Assembly: GCF_003258295.1 (NCBI RefSeq)
Contig: NZ_QKYN01000036.1
Location: 1 to 64,000 of the forward strand
Direction of reading: 5' to 3'
DNA length: 64,000 nt
Source: Streptacidiphilus pinicola
GTDB taxonomy: Bacteria; Actinomycetota; Actinomycetes; Streptomycetales; Streptomycetaceae
Shown: positions 50,387 to 60,406 of the stretch, piece after piece
Layout: the number at the start of each line of letters is the position of its first letter
How positions within the stretch are numbered: the stretch's first letter is position 1
The notes under the pieces: generated by a model
Database searches by the model: none
What the model was told of the DNA's origin: nothing
What the model saw: only the letters and a program-made list of their open reading frames with translations
Position numbers and translations under genes: made by a program

Positions 50387-50746
50387 ATGACTGCCACCGT
50401 CACCGACCTGATGCGCCGCAACCTGCTCGACGTCTTCAACGAACCGGACCCCGAACGCCGCTCCCGAGCTGTCGCCGAGACGTACGCCGAGGACGTCGTC
50501 TGGCACGAACCCGACCGCGTTGTCCGCGGGCGCGAGGCACTCGCCCGGCGAGCCGAGGAGCTGCGCGCGCAGCTCCCGAACTGGGTCTTCGAGCCCGACG
50601 GTGCCGTCTCCGTCACCGACGACCTCGGCCACCTCGGCTTCCGCTACGGTCCCGCCGGGCAGCCTCCCGTCGTCTCGGGCATGGACATCGCCCACTGCAG
50701 GGACGGCGTCATCGTCGAGCTGTACACGCTGGTCCGGGCAGGCTGA
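50387..50746 (+). CDS. SnoaL/NTF2-like protein
   Basis: 119 aa from ATG 50387 after AAGGAGCACCGCCC. The NTF2-like pattern is LMRRNLLDVFNEPDPERRSR, AVAETYAEDVVWHEPDRVVR, GREALARRAEELRAQLPNWV, HLGFRYGPAGQPPVVSGMDI. This fold is seen in small-molecule isomerases and binding proteins. It is the last gene of the operon after the aldo/keto reductase (22 bp) and faces the convergent LtrA gene. Ligand unknown. Confidence 0.85.
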   Translation: MTATVTDLMRRNLLDVFNEPDPERRSRAVAETYAEDVVWHEPDRVVRGREALARRAEELRAQLPNWVFEPDGAVSVTDDLGHLGFRYGPAGQPPVVSGMDIAHCRDGVIVELYTLVRAG

Positions 50747-50761
50747 AGCGGGGCGTATCCG

Positions 50762-51982
50762 TCACTCGGCGGCGGGCTGCTCCGCCTGGCGCAGCCGGTA
50801 CGCCACGGCGACGCTCCACGGAACGCCGAGGAGCAGGACCAGGATCACGCCGAGCACGACCGGGGCCGGGCGCGCCGCGCCGAGGCCGAGGCAGGCCAGG
50901 GCGGTAGCGGCGCAGACGCGGGAGAGCGGGCGGTAGAGCGCGCGCTTGGTGCGCCAGACCACGAGACTGCCGGCCACCAGCATCGTGCTCGCCAGGACCA
51001 GCGCGGCGCCGCCGCACAGCACCCACGCGGTGGCGGCGCCGGTGCGGTCCTCGTGGGCGTGCTCGACCAGGTCGACCATGGCCGCGCCCATCGCGGCCAC
51101 CGCCGCGGTCAGCGGCAGGTGGGCGAGCATCCACTGGACCGTCGCAGCCGGCGACTGCCGCGGCTCGCGGTGGCCGGCGAAGTCGAAGTACGTCCACCAG
51201 GCGCCGAAGCCCGCGACGACCGCGACCAGGCCGACGGCCATCGTGAGCGCGTTGACCGGCTCCGCCGCGAGCCCGGTGACGACACCCGTCACGGTCTCCC
51301 CCAACACGATGATGATGAGCAGCCCGAACCGCTCGATCAGCGCGTCGGTGACGCTGAGGGTGACGGCCCGTACCGGTGTGACGCAGAGGATCACGACGAC
51401 GAAGCCGGCCAGGTAGGCGACGTCCAGTGCGCCCCACGTCCACACCCTGGCCCCGGTCGGCAGTACGGAACCGACCGCGAGGACGACGGCGCAGACGGCG
51501 GTGCCGGTGACGAAGAGACGGCTGGGGCGGCGGTACTCGGGCTCGTCCCCGCGTGAGGCCAGTCCCCAGAGCAGGGCGAGCACCGCGAACAGCACCCCTG
51601 CCGCGACGGAGAAGGCCGCGCCCCGGGCGCCGCCCGCCTGCGGGATGAACGCCCCGAGCGGGACCAGGACCAGGATCTGCAGCAGGAAGGTGATCCGGGC
51701 CCGGGCGTCCTCGTGGCCGTGCAGCTCGTGGTGCAGACTGCCGTTGACCCACGCGATCCACACCAGCCCGAACACCGCGCCGTACTCGCCGATCCCACGC
51801 CAGGTCAGCTGCCCGGCGAGGTGGTGCGCCGCCTGGGCGACCAGGACGACCACGACCAGGTCGTAGAACAGCTCCAACGGCCCGACGACCCGCTCGCGCG
51901 GCTGGTCCCCGTGCGGTCGCGGCGGCTGCCAGAGCTGGCGCCGCAGCCGCCGCAGCAGCGGCTGCGCGGCCGAGTCGGGCAT
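50762..51982 (-). CDS. ltrA: low-temperature-requirement A (LtrA) family membrane protein
   Basis: 406 aa. About ten to twelve transmembrane helices. The LtrA signature near the N-terminus is VGPLELFYDLVVVVLVAQAAHHL, and SLHHELHGHEDARARITFLL, LIERFGLLIIIVLGETVTGVV (ERxGLxxIIxLGE) are diagnostic. The family was named from a cold-growth phenotype in Listeria; its transport or other activity is unclear. It is monocistronic, convergent to the SnoaL-like gene. Confidence 0.92.
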   Translation of the reverse strand: MPDSAAQPLLRRLRRQLWQPPRPHGDQPRERVVGPLELFYDLVVVVLVAQAAHHLAGQLTWRGIGEYGAVFGLVWIAWVNGSLHHELHGHEDARARITFLLQILVLVPLGAFIPQAGGARGAAFSVAAGVLFAVLALLWGLASRGDEPEYRRPSRLFVTGTAVCAVVLAVGSVLPTGARVWTWGALDVAYLAGFVVVILCVTPVRAVTLSVTDALIERFGLLIIIVLGETVTGVVTGLAAEPVNALTMAVGLVAVVAGFGAWWTYFDFAGHREPRQSPAATVQWMLAHLPLTAAVAAMGAAMVDLVEHAHEDRTGAATAWVLCGGAALVLASTMLVAGSLVVWRTKRALYRPLSRVCAATALACLGLGAARPAPVVLGVILVLLLGVPWSVAVAYRLRQAEQPAAE

Positions 51983-52031
51983 GCGGCTGGTCCCCTCGAT
52001 CTGCTGGTCTCCTCGATCTGGGCTGCCCGGT

Positions 52032-52226
52032 TCAGGGCAGGGTCTCGGTCCAGTCGACCATCAGCCGCCGCTCGGCGAAGAACCACTCGCCGTCCTGCTT
52101 GACGAATTCGTCGAGATAGCGGATCGAGGCCACCGTGATCGTGCGTTCTGCGTCCGTCCCGAACGTGATGTGGTGGGCGAGGCAGTAGCTCTCGCCGCGG
52201 GCAAGGTCGCCGTCCTGCCTCGTAAA
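52032..52226 (-). pseudogene. C-terminal fragment of a SnoaL-like gene
   Basis: The frame reads RQDGDLARGESYCLAHHITF, TVASIRYLDEFVKQDGEWFF, AERRLMVDWTETLP and stops at 52032. ASIRYxDxFVKxDGxWxFAERRLxVDW is the usual end of SnoaL/NTF2-like proteins of this type. The N-terminal half is missing and no start codon is found before it; the frame enters the promoter region of the TetR gene instead. The gene was probably the TetR target and has been truncated. Confidence 0.7.
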
Positions 52227-52299
52227 CTGTTTGACACCTGTATAAGAACACCGGGCGCGGGCCACCGCAACCGGACGGGAGAGTCCGGAGGGACACTGC

Positions 52300-52896
52300 G
52301 TGAGCACGGTGGGCGGCAGGACCGATCCGCGGGTCACCCGGACCACAACCGCCCTGCGGGAGGCCGTCGTCGAGCTCGCCTCGCAGCGGCCCGTCTCCCG
52401 GATCACCGTCGCCGAACTGGCGGAGCGCGCCGGGGTCACTCGGGCCACGTTCTACAACCGCTATGCGACGCCGCTCGACCCGCTGATCGAGGCACTCCAG
52501 GCCGATCTGGAGACCGGCCACCGCCTGGAGGAACAACGCCGGGCCGAGGGGCTTACGGGCCCGGAGCTGCTGCGTCTGGCCACGGCCGAGGTCGCCGACC
52601 ACGTCGAGCGGTTCGCGCTCGTCTACCGGCACGCCGTGGCCGAACCCGCCGACGGAGGCGTCTACGACGCGCTGGTGCGTCACTTCGCCGCCTACGCGCG
52701 GGGCTTCCTCGCCCGTGCCGGCGAGGGGGCGGCGCCGGACGTGAGCCGCGCGGTCGTCGCGCAGTTCCTGGCCCACGGCTTCGCCGGAGCGATCCGGGCC
52801 TGGCTCGCCGACCCGTCCGTCACCAAGCAGGACCTCGTCGAGGCGGCCGTCGCCTGCGCACCGGCCTGGTGGCCGGCCGCGGCGGAGCGGCCTTAG
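52300..52896 (+). CDS. TetR-family regulator
   Basis: 198 aa from GTG 52300 after GGAGGG. The helix-turn-helix reads RTTTALREAVVELASQRPVS, RITVAELAERAGVTRATFYN, RYATPLDPLIEALQADLE. The C-terminal domain (PADGGVYDALVRHFAAYARG, VSRAVVAQFLAHGFAGAIRAW) is TetR_C-33-like in character. It faces away from the truncated SnoaL gene, which suggests it once regulated that gene; it may now have lost its local target. Confidence 0.88.
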   Translation: MSTVGGRTDPRVTRTTTALREAVVELASQRPVSRITVAELAERAGVTRATFYNRYATPLDPLIEALQADLETGHRLEEQRRAEGLTGPELLRLATAEVADHVERFALVYRHAVAEPADGGVYDALVRHFAAYARGFLARAGEGAAPDVSRAVVAQFLAHGFAGAIRAWLADPSVTKQDLVEAAVACAPAWWPAAAERP

Positions 52897-52922
52897 GGCC
52901 TGTCCGGCGGGCGACCGGGGCT

Positions 52923-53891
52923 TCAGCGGCGGATCAGGCCCGTGCGTTTCACGGTGGCGAGCAGCGGGGTGACGTCGATGGCGGTGACCGAATCCAACGG
53001 GCCGACAGAGTCGGTGAGGAAGGCGTACAGGGCGTCGAGGTTCGCGGCGGCGACGGCGACGACGAGATTCGCCGGGCCGGTGGTCGCCGCGCAGAACCGG
53101 ACGTGCGGGTGGGCGCTCAGGGTCTGCGCGGTCTCCTGCAGCGCCCCCGGCCGGACTGCGATCCACAGCAACGCCTCGGTCTGCGCGTCGAGCAGGGCGA
53201 GGTCGATCTCGGTGGCCAGGCGTACGACCTGGCCGGCCACGAGGGCCTCGACGCGGCGTCGCGCGGTCAGCGCGGTGGTGCCGGTGCGGCGGGCCAGGTC
53301 CGTCCAGGTGGCCCGACCGTCCTCGGCGAGCGCGGTGATCAACGCGATGTCGAGGTCGAGCAACGGCGCCGTCGTCGGAGGCGGCGTCATTTCGGGGGCG
53401 AGTTCGGCCAGTTCGGCGGCCGAGAGGAGGCCGGCGGTCCAGCGGAACGCCGTGGGGAAGACGCGCAGCAGCGTGTGGGCGGTCCAGGAGCCCACGGCGT
53501 CGGTGGCGGGCAGGTCGCGCAGCAGCAGGCTGTTCCGTGCCTCCGGGCCGTCCAGGAAGAAGACCGCGGAGATCTCGTCGCCGCCGCCGAGGATGTCCAC
53601 CCAGACGGTGTCGCCGCGGCGGGCCAGAGCCTGGGCGACCTGACGGATCCTGCTGGGCCGGCAGCGGATCCGCAGGACGAGGGGAACCAGGTGCGGGAAG
53701 AGCGCCGGGTTGCGGACGACGGTCGCGCGGAGCGTGCTGTCGGCGTAGAGCAGGGCGACCCGGCGGACGACGGTCCGCTCGGACAGCCCCAGACAGCGGG
53801 CCAGCTCACGCCAGGAGGCGCGCGGCGAGGCGACCAGCGCGGCCGCGATCCGCCGGTCGGTCTCGTCCAGCACCTGTCTCATGATCTGCAT
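52923..53891 (-). CDS. Lrp/AsnC-type regulator with two AsnC modules
   Basis: 322 aa from ATG 53891 (ATG 53882 possible). Two AsnC-type DNA-binding domains are visible: LDETDRRIAAALVASPRASW, RELARCLGLSERTVVRRVAL near the start and LLDLDIALITALAEDGRATW, TDLARRTGTTALTARRRVEA near residue 175. Each is followed by a ligand-type domain; the second keeps the RAM-like pattern (LLWIAVRPGALQETAQTLSA). Tandem AsnC proteins are usual in actinobacteria. It is divergent from the amidohydrolase gene (120 bp) and probably controls it. Confidence 0.88.
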   Translation of the reverse strand: MQIMRQVLDETDRRIAAALVASPRASWRELARCLGLSERTVVRRVALLYADSTLRATVVRNPALFPHLVPLVLRIRCRPSRIRQVAQALARRGDTVWVDILGGGDEISAVFFLDGPEARNSLLLRDLPATDAVGSWTAHTLLRVFPTAFRWTAGLLSAAELAELAPEMTPPPTTAPLLDLDIALITALAEDGRATWTDLARRTGTTALTARRRVEALVAGQVVRLATEIDLALLDAQTEALLWIAVRPGALQETAQTLSAHPHVRFCAATTGPANLVVAVAAANLDALYAFLTDSVGPLDSVTAIDVTPLLATVKRTGLIRR

Positions 53892-54011
53892 TCTAGGCGC
53901 ATGCTTTGGCGTGATTCCCGCGTGAGCGTCCTCCCTTTGGCGGTCTTTCTCCGCGCGGCGCCTACAACGGTCTCGTCACCAAGGGACACCTTCGAGACGA
54001 GGGAGAAGACG

Positions 54012-55631
54012 ATGACCGATCACGGAGCCGACCTGCTGATCCGCGCCGGCGCGGTGCACACCCTGGTGCCCGGTCAGGCACCGCAGCGTGCCCTGGCTGT
54101 GCGTGGGGACCGAATCGTCGGTGTGTCCGCCCATCCCAAGGGCCTCGACCACCTGGTGAGCGCGGGTACCCAGGTGCACGACCTGCCCGGCTCGACCGTG
54201 CTGCCCGCCTTCGACGACACCCACACCCATCTGATCTTCGCGGCGCTCGGCGCGCGGGACGTCCCCGTCCACCAGGCCCGCACCATCCCGGAGTTCCTCG
54301 AGCTGATCCGGCAGCGAGCCGCCGTCACCCCCGCAGGCGAGTGGATCCGCACCACCACCAACTGGCAGGAACTCAACCTCGCCGAGCGCCGCATGCCCAC
54401 CGCGGCCGAACTCGACCAGGCCACCGACCGGCACCCGGTCCTGGTCAAGCGCGGCGGCCACAACGACGTCGTCAACAGCTACGCACTCCGCCTGGCGGGC
54501 ATCACCGAGGACACCCCCGTGCCGCCGGGCGGCACCATCGGCCGCGGCGCCGACGGCAGGCTGAACGGTCGTCTCATCGACAACGCCCTGCACCTGGTGG
54601 AGCACCTGGTCCCGGCCCCGGACCGGACCGAGCGCATTGAAGGACTGCGCCTGGCGAGCCGTCACTACGCCGCCACGGGCATCGGCACCGTCCGCGACTG
54701 CGCGGTCACCCCCGAGGACTACGCGGTGCTCCTGGCCGCCCGCGAGGCCGGCGCGCTCAGCACCCGCGTCCGCGCGCTGATCTCCGCCCTGGGCTTCACC
54801 AGCGCAGGCCAGGTGGAGGACCTGCTCGACGTCATGGAGGAGTGGCGTGACAGCTCCGATCCCCAGCTCTCCGTGTGGGGTGTGAAGTTCGGTCTCGACG
54901 GCGGCCTGGAGGCCGGCGCCACCGAGGAGCCGTACGCCTGCGACCACTCCTACTCCGGCATGCTGATCTGGGAGCCGGACGCACTGGTCGAAGCCGTCGA
55001 GGCGGTGGTCCGGCGCGGCTGGCGCGTCGGCACGCACGCGTACGGCGACCGGGCGGTCCGCACCCTCCTGGACGTCTACGAGCGCGTTCTGGAGCGCAAC
55101 CCGGGTCTGCCCGCCGGAACGCTGGTCATGGAGCACGGCGGCCTGGCCGGCCCCGAACAGCGCACCCGCGCCGTCGCCCTGGGCATCCCGGTCACCATCC
55201 AGCAGCCGCTGCTGCACGACACCGCCGAGGTCGAGGAGGGCTTCTGGGGCCCCGAACGCGTCGCCCGCCTCTTCCCCGCCCGCGGATGGATCGACCTCGG
55301 GGCCCAGGTCAGTGCCGGCTCCGACTTCCCCGTCGGCCAGTTCGGCGCCATGCGCTCGGTCTGGGGCATGACGACACGGCAGACCGTCATCGGCGTCAAG
55401 GGCCCCGAGCACGCCATCACCTACGACGAGGCCCTCACCCTGCACACCGCCAACGCCGCCCGGCTGCTCGGCGAGGAACACCGGCGCGGCACCCTCACCC
55501 CCGGCCGCCTCGCCGACCTCACCATCTGGGACCGGGACCCCGCGCACCTTTCCGCAGACGCCCTGCGCGACCTCATGCCCACGCACACCTTCGTCGGAGG
55601 TCGCCTGGTCGCATCCGCCGGCACGAGCTGA
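54012..55631 (+). CDS. amidohydrolase-family protein (YtcJ-like)
   Basis: 539 aa from ATG 54012 after GAGGGAGAAGACG. Metal-dependent amidohydrolase features: VLPAFDDTHTHLIFAALGAR (HxH), VWGVKFGLDGGLEAGATEEP, RVGTHAYGDRAVRTLLDVYE, LVMEHGGLAGPEQRTRAVAL, and SAGSDFPVGQFGAMRSVWGM (catalytic Asp). Length and motif order match the YtcJ/exoenzyme-regulatory amidohydrolase branch, whose substrates are varied and mostly unknown. It is divergent from the double AsnC gene. It has no signal peptide, so it is cytosolic. Confidence 0.87.
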   Translation: MTDHGADLLIRAGAVHTLVPGQAPQRALAVRGDRIVGVSAHPKGLDHLVSAGTQVHDLPGSTVLPAFDDTHTHLIFAALGARDVPVHQARTIPEFLELIRQRAAVTPAGEWIRTTTNWQELNLAERRMPTAAELDQATDRHPVLVKRGGHNDVVNSYALRLAGITEDTPVPPGGTIGRGADGRLNGRLIDNALHLVEHLVPAPDRTERIEGLRLASRHYAATGIGTVRDCAVTPEDYAVLLAAREAGALSTRVRALISALGFTSAGQVEDLLDVMEEWRDSSDPQLSVWGVKFGLDGGLEAGATEEPYACDHSYSGMLIWEPDALVEAVEAVVRRGWRVGTHAYGDRAVRTLLDVYERVLERNPGLPAGTLVMEHGGLAGPEQRTRAVALGIPVTIQQPLLHDTAEVEEGFWGPERVARLFPARGWIDLGAQVSAGSDFPVGQFGAMRSVWGMTTRQTVIGVKGPEHAITYDEALTLHTANAARLLGEEHRRGTLTPGRLADLTIWDRDPAHLSADALRDLMPTHTFVGGRLVASAGTS

Positions 55632-55653
55632 GCGAAGTCCCGCCGCGTCCCGC

Positions 55654-55681
55654 GGTCCCGCCTGACGGCCCGGGCGGGACC
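55654..55681. terminator. hairpin between convergent genes
   Basis: GGTCCCGCC pairs with GGCGGGACC around a 10-base centre. It lies 22 bp after the amidohydrolase stop and 10 bp before the convergent Ddn-type gene's stop, so it can terminate both. Confidence 0.6.
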
Positions 55682-55691
55682 CCGGCTTCGG

Positions 55692-56120
55692 CTACGCCCG
55701 TCGGAGTTCGAGCACGGGGATCGTCCGGACTCCGGCGGTCTGCTCGGCGTAGCCGGCGAAGCCCGGGTAGCGCCGTGCCTGTTCGGCAAAGACACGGTCG
55801 CGTTCGGCACCGGTCAGCTCGTGGACGGTCACCTGGTACGTCTCGGTGCCGCGTTCGACGGTGCCGCCACCCGCGGCGGTCAGGTTTCGGTACCAGTCCG
55901 GGTGGGTGGGCGCTCCGGACTTGGAGGCGAACACGTAGACGACGTCCGGGTCGGTTTCGTGCGCGAGGTACATCATCGGAGTGACGTACTCCCGGCCGCT
56001 CTTGCGGCCGTGGTGATGGAGCAGGACCAACGGAGCGCCCTCGAACGGCCCGCCGACCTTGCCCTGGTTCGCTCGGAACTCCGCGATGGTCTTCGCATTC
56101 CAGTCCTGCGGCTCGCTCAT
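55692..56120 (-). CDS. Ddn-type F420-dependent nitroreductase-family protein
   Basis: 142 aa from ATG 56120 after CAGGAGAGCGACAC. The split beta-barrel family is recognised by NQGKVGGPFEGAPLVLLHHH, GRKSGREYVTPMMYLAHETD, VVYVFASKSGAPTHPDWYRN, LTAAGGGTVERGTETYQVTV and a C-terminal FAGYAEQTAGVRTIPVLEL. Members bind the deazaflavin F420 and reduce quinones or nitro compounds. It has no obvious operon partner. Confidence 0.9.
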   Translation of the reverse strand: MSEPQDWNAKTIAEFRANQGKVGGPFEGAPLVLLHHHGRKSGREYVTPMMYLAHETDPDVVYVFASKSGAPTHPDWYRNLTAAGGGTVERGTETYQVTVHELTGAERDRVFAEQARRYPGFAGYAEQTAGVRTIPVLELRRA

Positions 56121-56269
56121 GTGTCGCTCTCCTGTCCGGAAGGTCTGTCGCTGCCAGCATGGTCGCCCGTCGGGTGAGCCGGCATCACCGGATCGAGGTG
56201 ATTCACTCGGGCGGTCGCCCTGAGCGGCCGGATCTACCATGGATGTCGAGGTCTTCTTGAGGAGGCCGC

Positions 56270-58102
<1,833 letters not shown>

Positions 58103-58131
58103 GTCAGCCCGCGGCCGCGCTCACCGGAGTA

Positions 58132-58382
58132 CTAGCCCAGCGGGGTGAGGGAGCCCAGGTCGTTGGTCATGGTGTGGGCGTCACCGGCCTGTTGGGGGGT
58201 GAGATGGGCGAGCTGCTGGTAGTGGATGCCACTGGTGCTCGGCTGCCAGTTTCCGAGAGCAGCCAGAGGCCCTGCGGTGGCCGGGGGACGGCACCCAGGA
58301 CGGAGTGGTCGTCGGCGTGGGCGGGGACGGCTGCGACGAGACCGGTCAGGGTGAGCGCGCCGAGCGCGACGATGTTCTTCAT
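58132..58382 (-). pseudogene. small secreted protein broken by one base
   Basis: From ATG 58382 the frame gives a clean signal peptide, KNIVALGALTLTGLVAAVPA with HADD after it, then VLGAV. In a run of five C's (about 58280-58290 on the plus strand, G's) the frame is lost; one added base gives PATAGPLAALGNWQPSTSGI, HYQQLAHLTPQQAGDAHTMT, NDLGSLTPLG and a TAG at 58132. The 251-bp span is one base short of a multiple of three. The restored precursor would be about 83 aa, mature about 60 aa. No known family. A homopolymer indel in the sequence is the simplest explanation. Confidence 0.6.
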
Positions 58383-58442
58383 GCCTTCCCAACGACCGCC
58401 CTGGCGTCAGGTCACCACGAAGGCCCGCGCTGATCTGTCCCT

Positions 58443-58478
58443 CCACCGGCCGCCCGTGGCTCCCTGGGCGGCCGGTGG
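58443..58478 (-). terminator. strong hairpin after the chitinase gene
   Basis: CCACCGGCCGCCC and GGGCGGCCGGTGG pair perfectly over 13 bp with a 10-base loop, starting 25 bp after the chitinase stop. It separates the chitinase from the small secreted gene downstream. Confidence 0.75.
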
Positions 58479-58503
58479 CACGTCAGTCCGAAGCGGGGGG
58501 CTG

Positions 58504-59613
58504 TCAGCAGGTGAGATTGGAGCCTGCGGGCACGCCGAGGATGGACGTGAAGGACGTGTAGTCGTTGACGCGATCCTGCATCTCGGCGGTGTTGCCGCCG
58601 TTGCACTCGATACTGCCGTTGATGCTGCGGATGGTCTCCCCGAAGCCCGCGCCGTTCACCATGGCGTCGTGGGCGGTCATCGTGCCGGGACCGGTCTGGG
58701 TGTTCCAGTACCAGAGACCGGTCTTCCAGGACGTCGCCGCGTCGGACGCGACCAGGCCGGGGTTGTCCAGCAGGTCGATGCCGAGGGCGTCACCGGCCGC
58801 CTTGTAGTTGAAGTTCCAGCTGAGCTGCAGCGGCCCGCGGCCGTAGTAGGAGTAGGTGCCGGCCGGGCAGCCGTAGGACTCGCTCGCGCAGTAGTTCCCT
58901 GACTGGTCGACCTCGTTGATGTAGACGAGCCCGCTGGTCTCGTGGTCGACGTTGGCCAGGAAGGCCGCGGCCTCCTGCTTCTGCACGGTGGCGCTGCCGG
59001 TGGTGGCGAAGCCGGGGTAGGCGCTCAGCGCGGCCACCAGGCCGCTGTAGGTATAGAAGGAGTTCCGGTTCGGGAACATCTGGTCGAACTGGGCTTCGCT
59101 GACCACGAATCCGCCCGAGCCGCCGGTACCGCCCCCACCGGAGCCCCCGGCACAGGAGTAGGGGGACCAGTACCAGGTGCTGATGGTCGGGTCGTACCCG
59201 GGGTTGTCGTGCGTGGCGATGTAGTACTGGCCGTTCGCGGTGTACTGCACGATGGCGCCGGTGGCATAGGACTGCCCGGCCACCCAGGCGGGATAGTTGC
59301 AACTGCCCGAACCGCCGCCGGTGCCTCCGCCGCCGGAACCGCCGCAGGCGCCCTGGTCAGCCCAGACGCCGGAGCCGCCGGTGGAGGGCGCCTCGCCCTG
59401 GGTCCACCACTTGGCCTGCCAGTTGTCGCCGTTGTAGGAGGCGGTCATCCCGCCGGTGTAGACCGCGCTGGAGCTCCAGGCCGCGGCGCAGTCCGCCGCC
59501 ATCGCGGGGCCCGCGGCGCCGAGGACGCTCAGCGGACCGAGCACTCCGGCCAGGACGGCGAGCAGCGCCACGATGCGCCTGCCGCGGTGGGGCCTTGAAG
59601 AAGTGGATCGCAT
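58504..59613 (-). CDS. secreted GH19 chitinase with two chitin-binding modules
   Basis: 369 aa from ATG 59613 with GGAG seven bases ahead. The signal peptide (RGRRIVALLAVLAGVLGPLS, AAGPAMAADC) is cleaved near residue 41. Two CBM5/12-like modules follow (about 42-92: AWSSSAVYTGGMTASYNGDN, WQAKWWTQGEAPSTGG; about 105-155: AWVAGQSYATGAIVQYTANG), separated by GGSGGGGTGG linkers. The GH19 domain (about 170-369) has the acid in NVDHETSGLVYINEV and the substrate motif YSYYGRGPLQLSWNFNY. It hydrolyses chitin outside the cell. A DasR-box-like site precedes it. Confidence 0.93.
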   Translation of the reverse strand: MRSTSSRPHRGRRIVALLAVLAGVLGPLSVLGAAGPAMAADCAAAWSSSAVYTGGMTASYNGDNWQAKWWTQGEAPSTGGSGVWADQGACGGSGGGGTGGGSGSCNYPAWVAGQSYATGAIVQYTANGQYYIATHDNPGYDPTISTWYWSPYSCAGGSGGGGTGGSGGFVVSEAQFDQMFPNRNSFYTYSGLVAALSAYPGFATTGSATVQKQEAAAFLANVDHETSGLVYINEVDQSGNYCASESYGCPAGTYSYYGRGPLQLSWNFNYKAAGDALGIDLLDNPGLVASDAATSWKTGLWYWNTQTGPGTMTAHDAMVNGAGFGETIRSINGSIECNGGNTAEMQDRVNDYTSFTSILGVPAGSNLTC

Positions 59614-59662
59614 GTGCCACTCCAGAAGTGGGGGTGAGTGGAGACCCCAGCAGCAAAGCGTC

Positions 59663-59678
59663 ATTGGTCCAGACCAGT
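59663..59678. promoter_or_regulatory. DasR-responsive-element-like site (dre) before the chitinase
   Basis: ATTGGTCCAGACCAGT fits the dre pattern (A-C/T-TGGTCTAGACCA-G-T) at almost every position. It is 50 bp before the chitinase start and overlaps a TTGACT -35-like hexamer (minus strand, 59681-59676). DasR, a GntR regulator responding to glucosamine phosphates, represses chitinase genes in Streptomyces through such boxes. The two halves match the repeats known upstream of streptomycete chi genes. Confidence 0.75.
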
Positions 59679-59819
59679 CAAGAGCCTGGGAGCGATTTCT
59701 GTCAGGACATGACCAACAGTCGGTGAGGCTCGGTCAGTCCGCGCTGGCCTCACCGCGGTGACAGCCCCCTGCTGCCGCTGCTCTGCCCGGCCGGTCAGCC
59801 GGTGATCTAACCTGGTTCG

Positions 59820-60323
59820 GTGACAGAGCAATTGAGCACGGTGGTGCTGATGTGCGGCCTTCCGGGAGCGGGCAAGACCACCTACGCGATGGAGCTGGTC
59901 CAACGCGGTTACGTTCGCCTTTCGATCGACGAGGTGGTCTGGCAACGACTCGGGCAACGCGACGCCGGCCTCGCCCTGGAGACGGAGGCATTCGACCGGC
60001 TCAAGGAAGAGGTACGCCGCGAACAGCGGCAGGAGTTGGTCGAACTGATGCTGGCGGGGCGCGACGTGGTCGTGGACTACAGCTTCTGGAGTCGCGCCGC
60101 CCGCGATGACTACAAGGCGCTGATCACGAACCACGGCTGCCGCTGGGAACTGGTCCACCTCAAGGCCGATCGCACGACGCTGGAGCGTCGCCTCGAAGCT
60201 CGCAGCAGTGAAGAAGGCGCCAACTCCGTCACGGTGAACAAGGCGCTCTTCAACCGCTACCTGTCCAGTTTCGAGGAACCGAAGGGAGAGGGCGAGCAGG
60301 TCGTCATGCAGTCCTCGACTTGA
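59820..60323 (+). CDS. small P-loop kinase (zeta-toxin/AAA_33-like)
   Basis: 167 aa from GTG 59820. Walker A is LMCGLPGAGKTTYAMELV; the Asp in YVRLSIDEVVWQRL and VVVDYSFWSRAARDDYKALI form the phosphate-acceptor region; RRLEARSSEEGANSVTVNKA holds the lid arginines. Such AAA_33 kinases phosphorylate nucleosides, sugars or antibiotics (as in chloramphenicol phosphotransferase relatives). No antitoxin gene is adjacent, so a toxin role is not supported. The stop (60323) is close to the next gene's leader. Confidence 0.82.
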   Translation: MTEQLSTVVLMCGLPGAGKTTYAMELVQRGYVRLSIDEVVWQRLGQRDAGLALETEAFDRLKEEVRREQRQELVELMLAGRDVVVDYSFWSRAARDDYKALITNHGCRWELVHLKADRTTLERRLEARSSEEGANSVTVNKALFNRYLSSFEEPKGEGEQVVMQSST

Positions 60324-60356
60324 GGCCGACGATGCGACCCTTCTGTGACGCGATTC

Positions 60357-60372
60357 TGAGTACCCGTACTCA
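60357..60372. promoter_or_regulatory. TGAGTAC palindrome and probable leaderless promoter
   Basis: TGAGTACCCGTACTCA has perfect 7-bp arms. CACAAT at 60395-60400 lies seven bases before the GTG at 60407, just where a -10 box would put the transcript's first base on the start codon. The palindrome would then lie next to the -35 position, as for an activator or repressor. No ribosome-binding site precedes the GTG. Confidence 0.55.
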
Positions 60373-60406
60373 AGCGGCAAGCCGACGTAACCCCCACAAT
60401 GCGGGC

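Noticed and set aside
59820-60323. Toxin-antitoxin system with a zeta-like kinase
   Set aside because: The kinase fold is clear, but no antitoxin-sized gene is adjacent and the following gene encodes a membrane protein.
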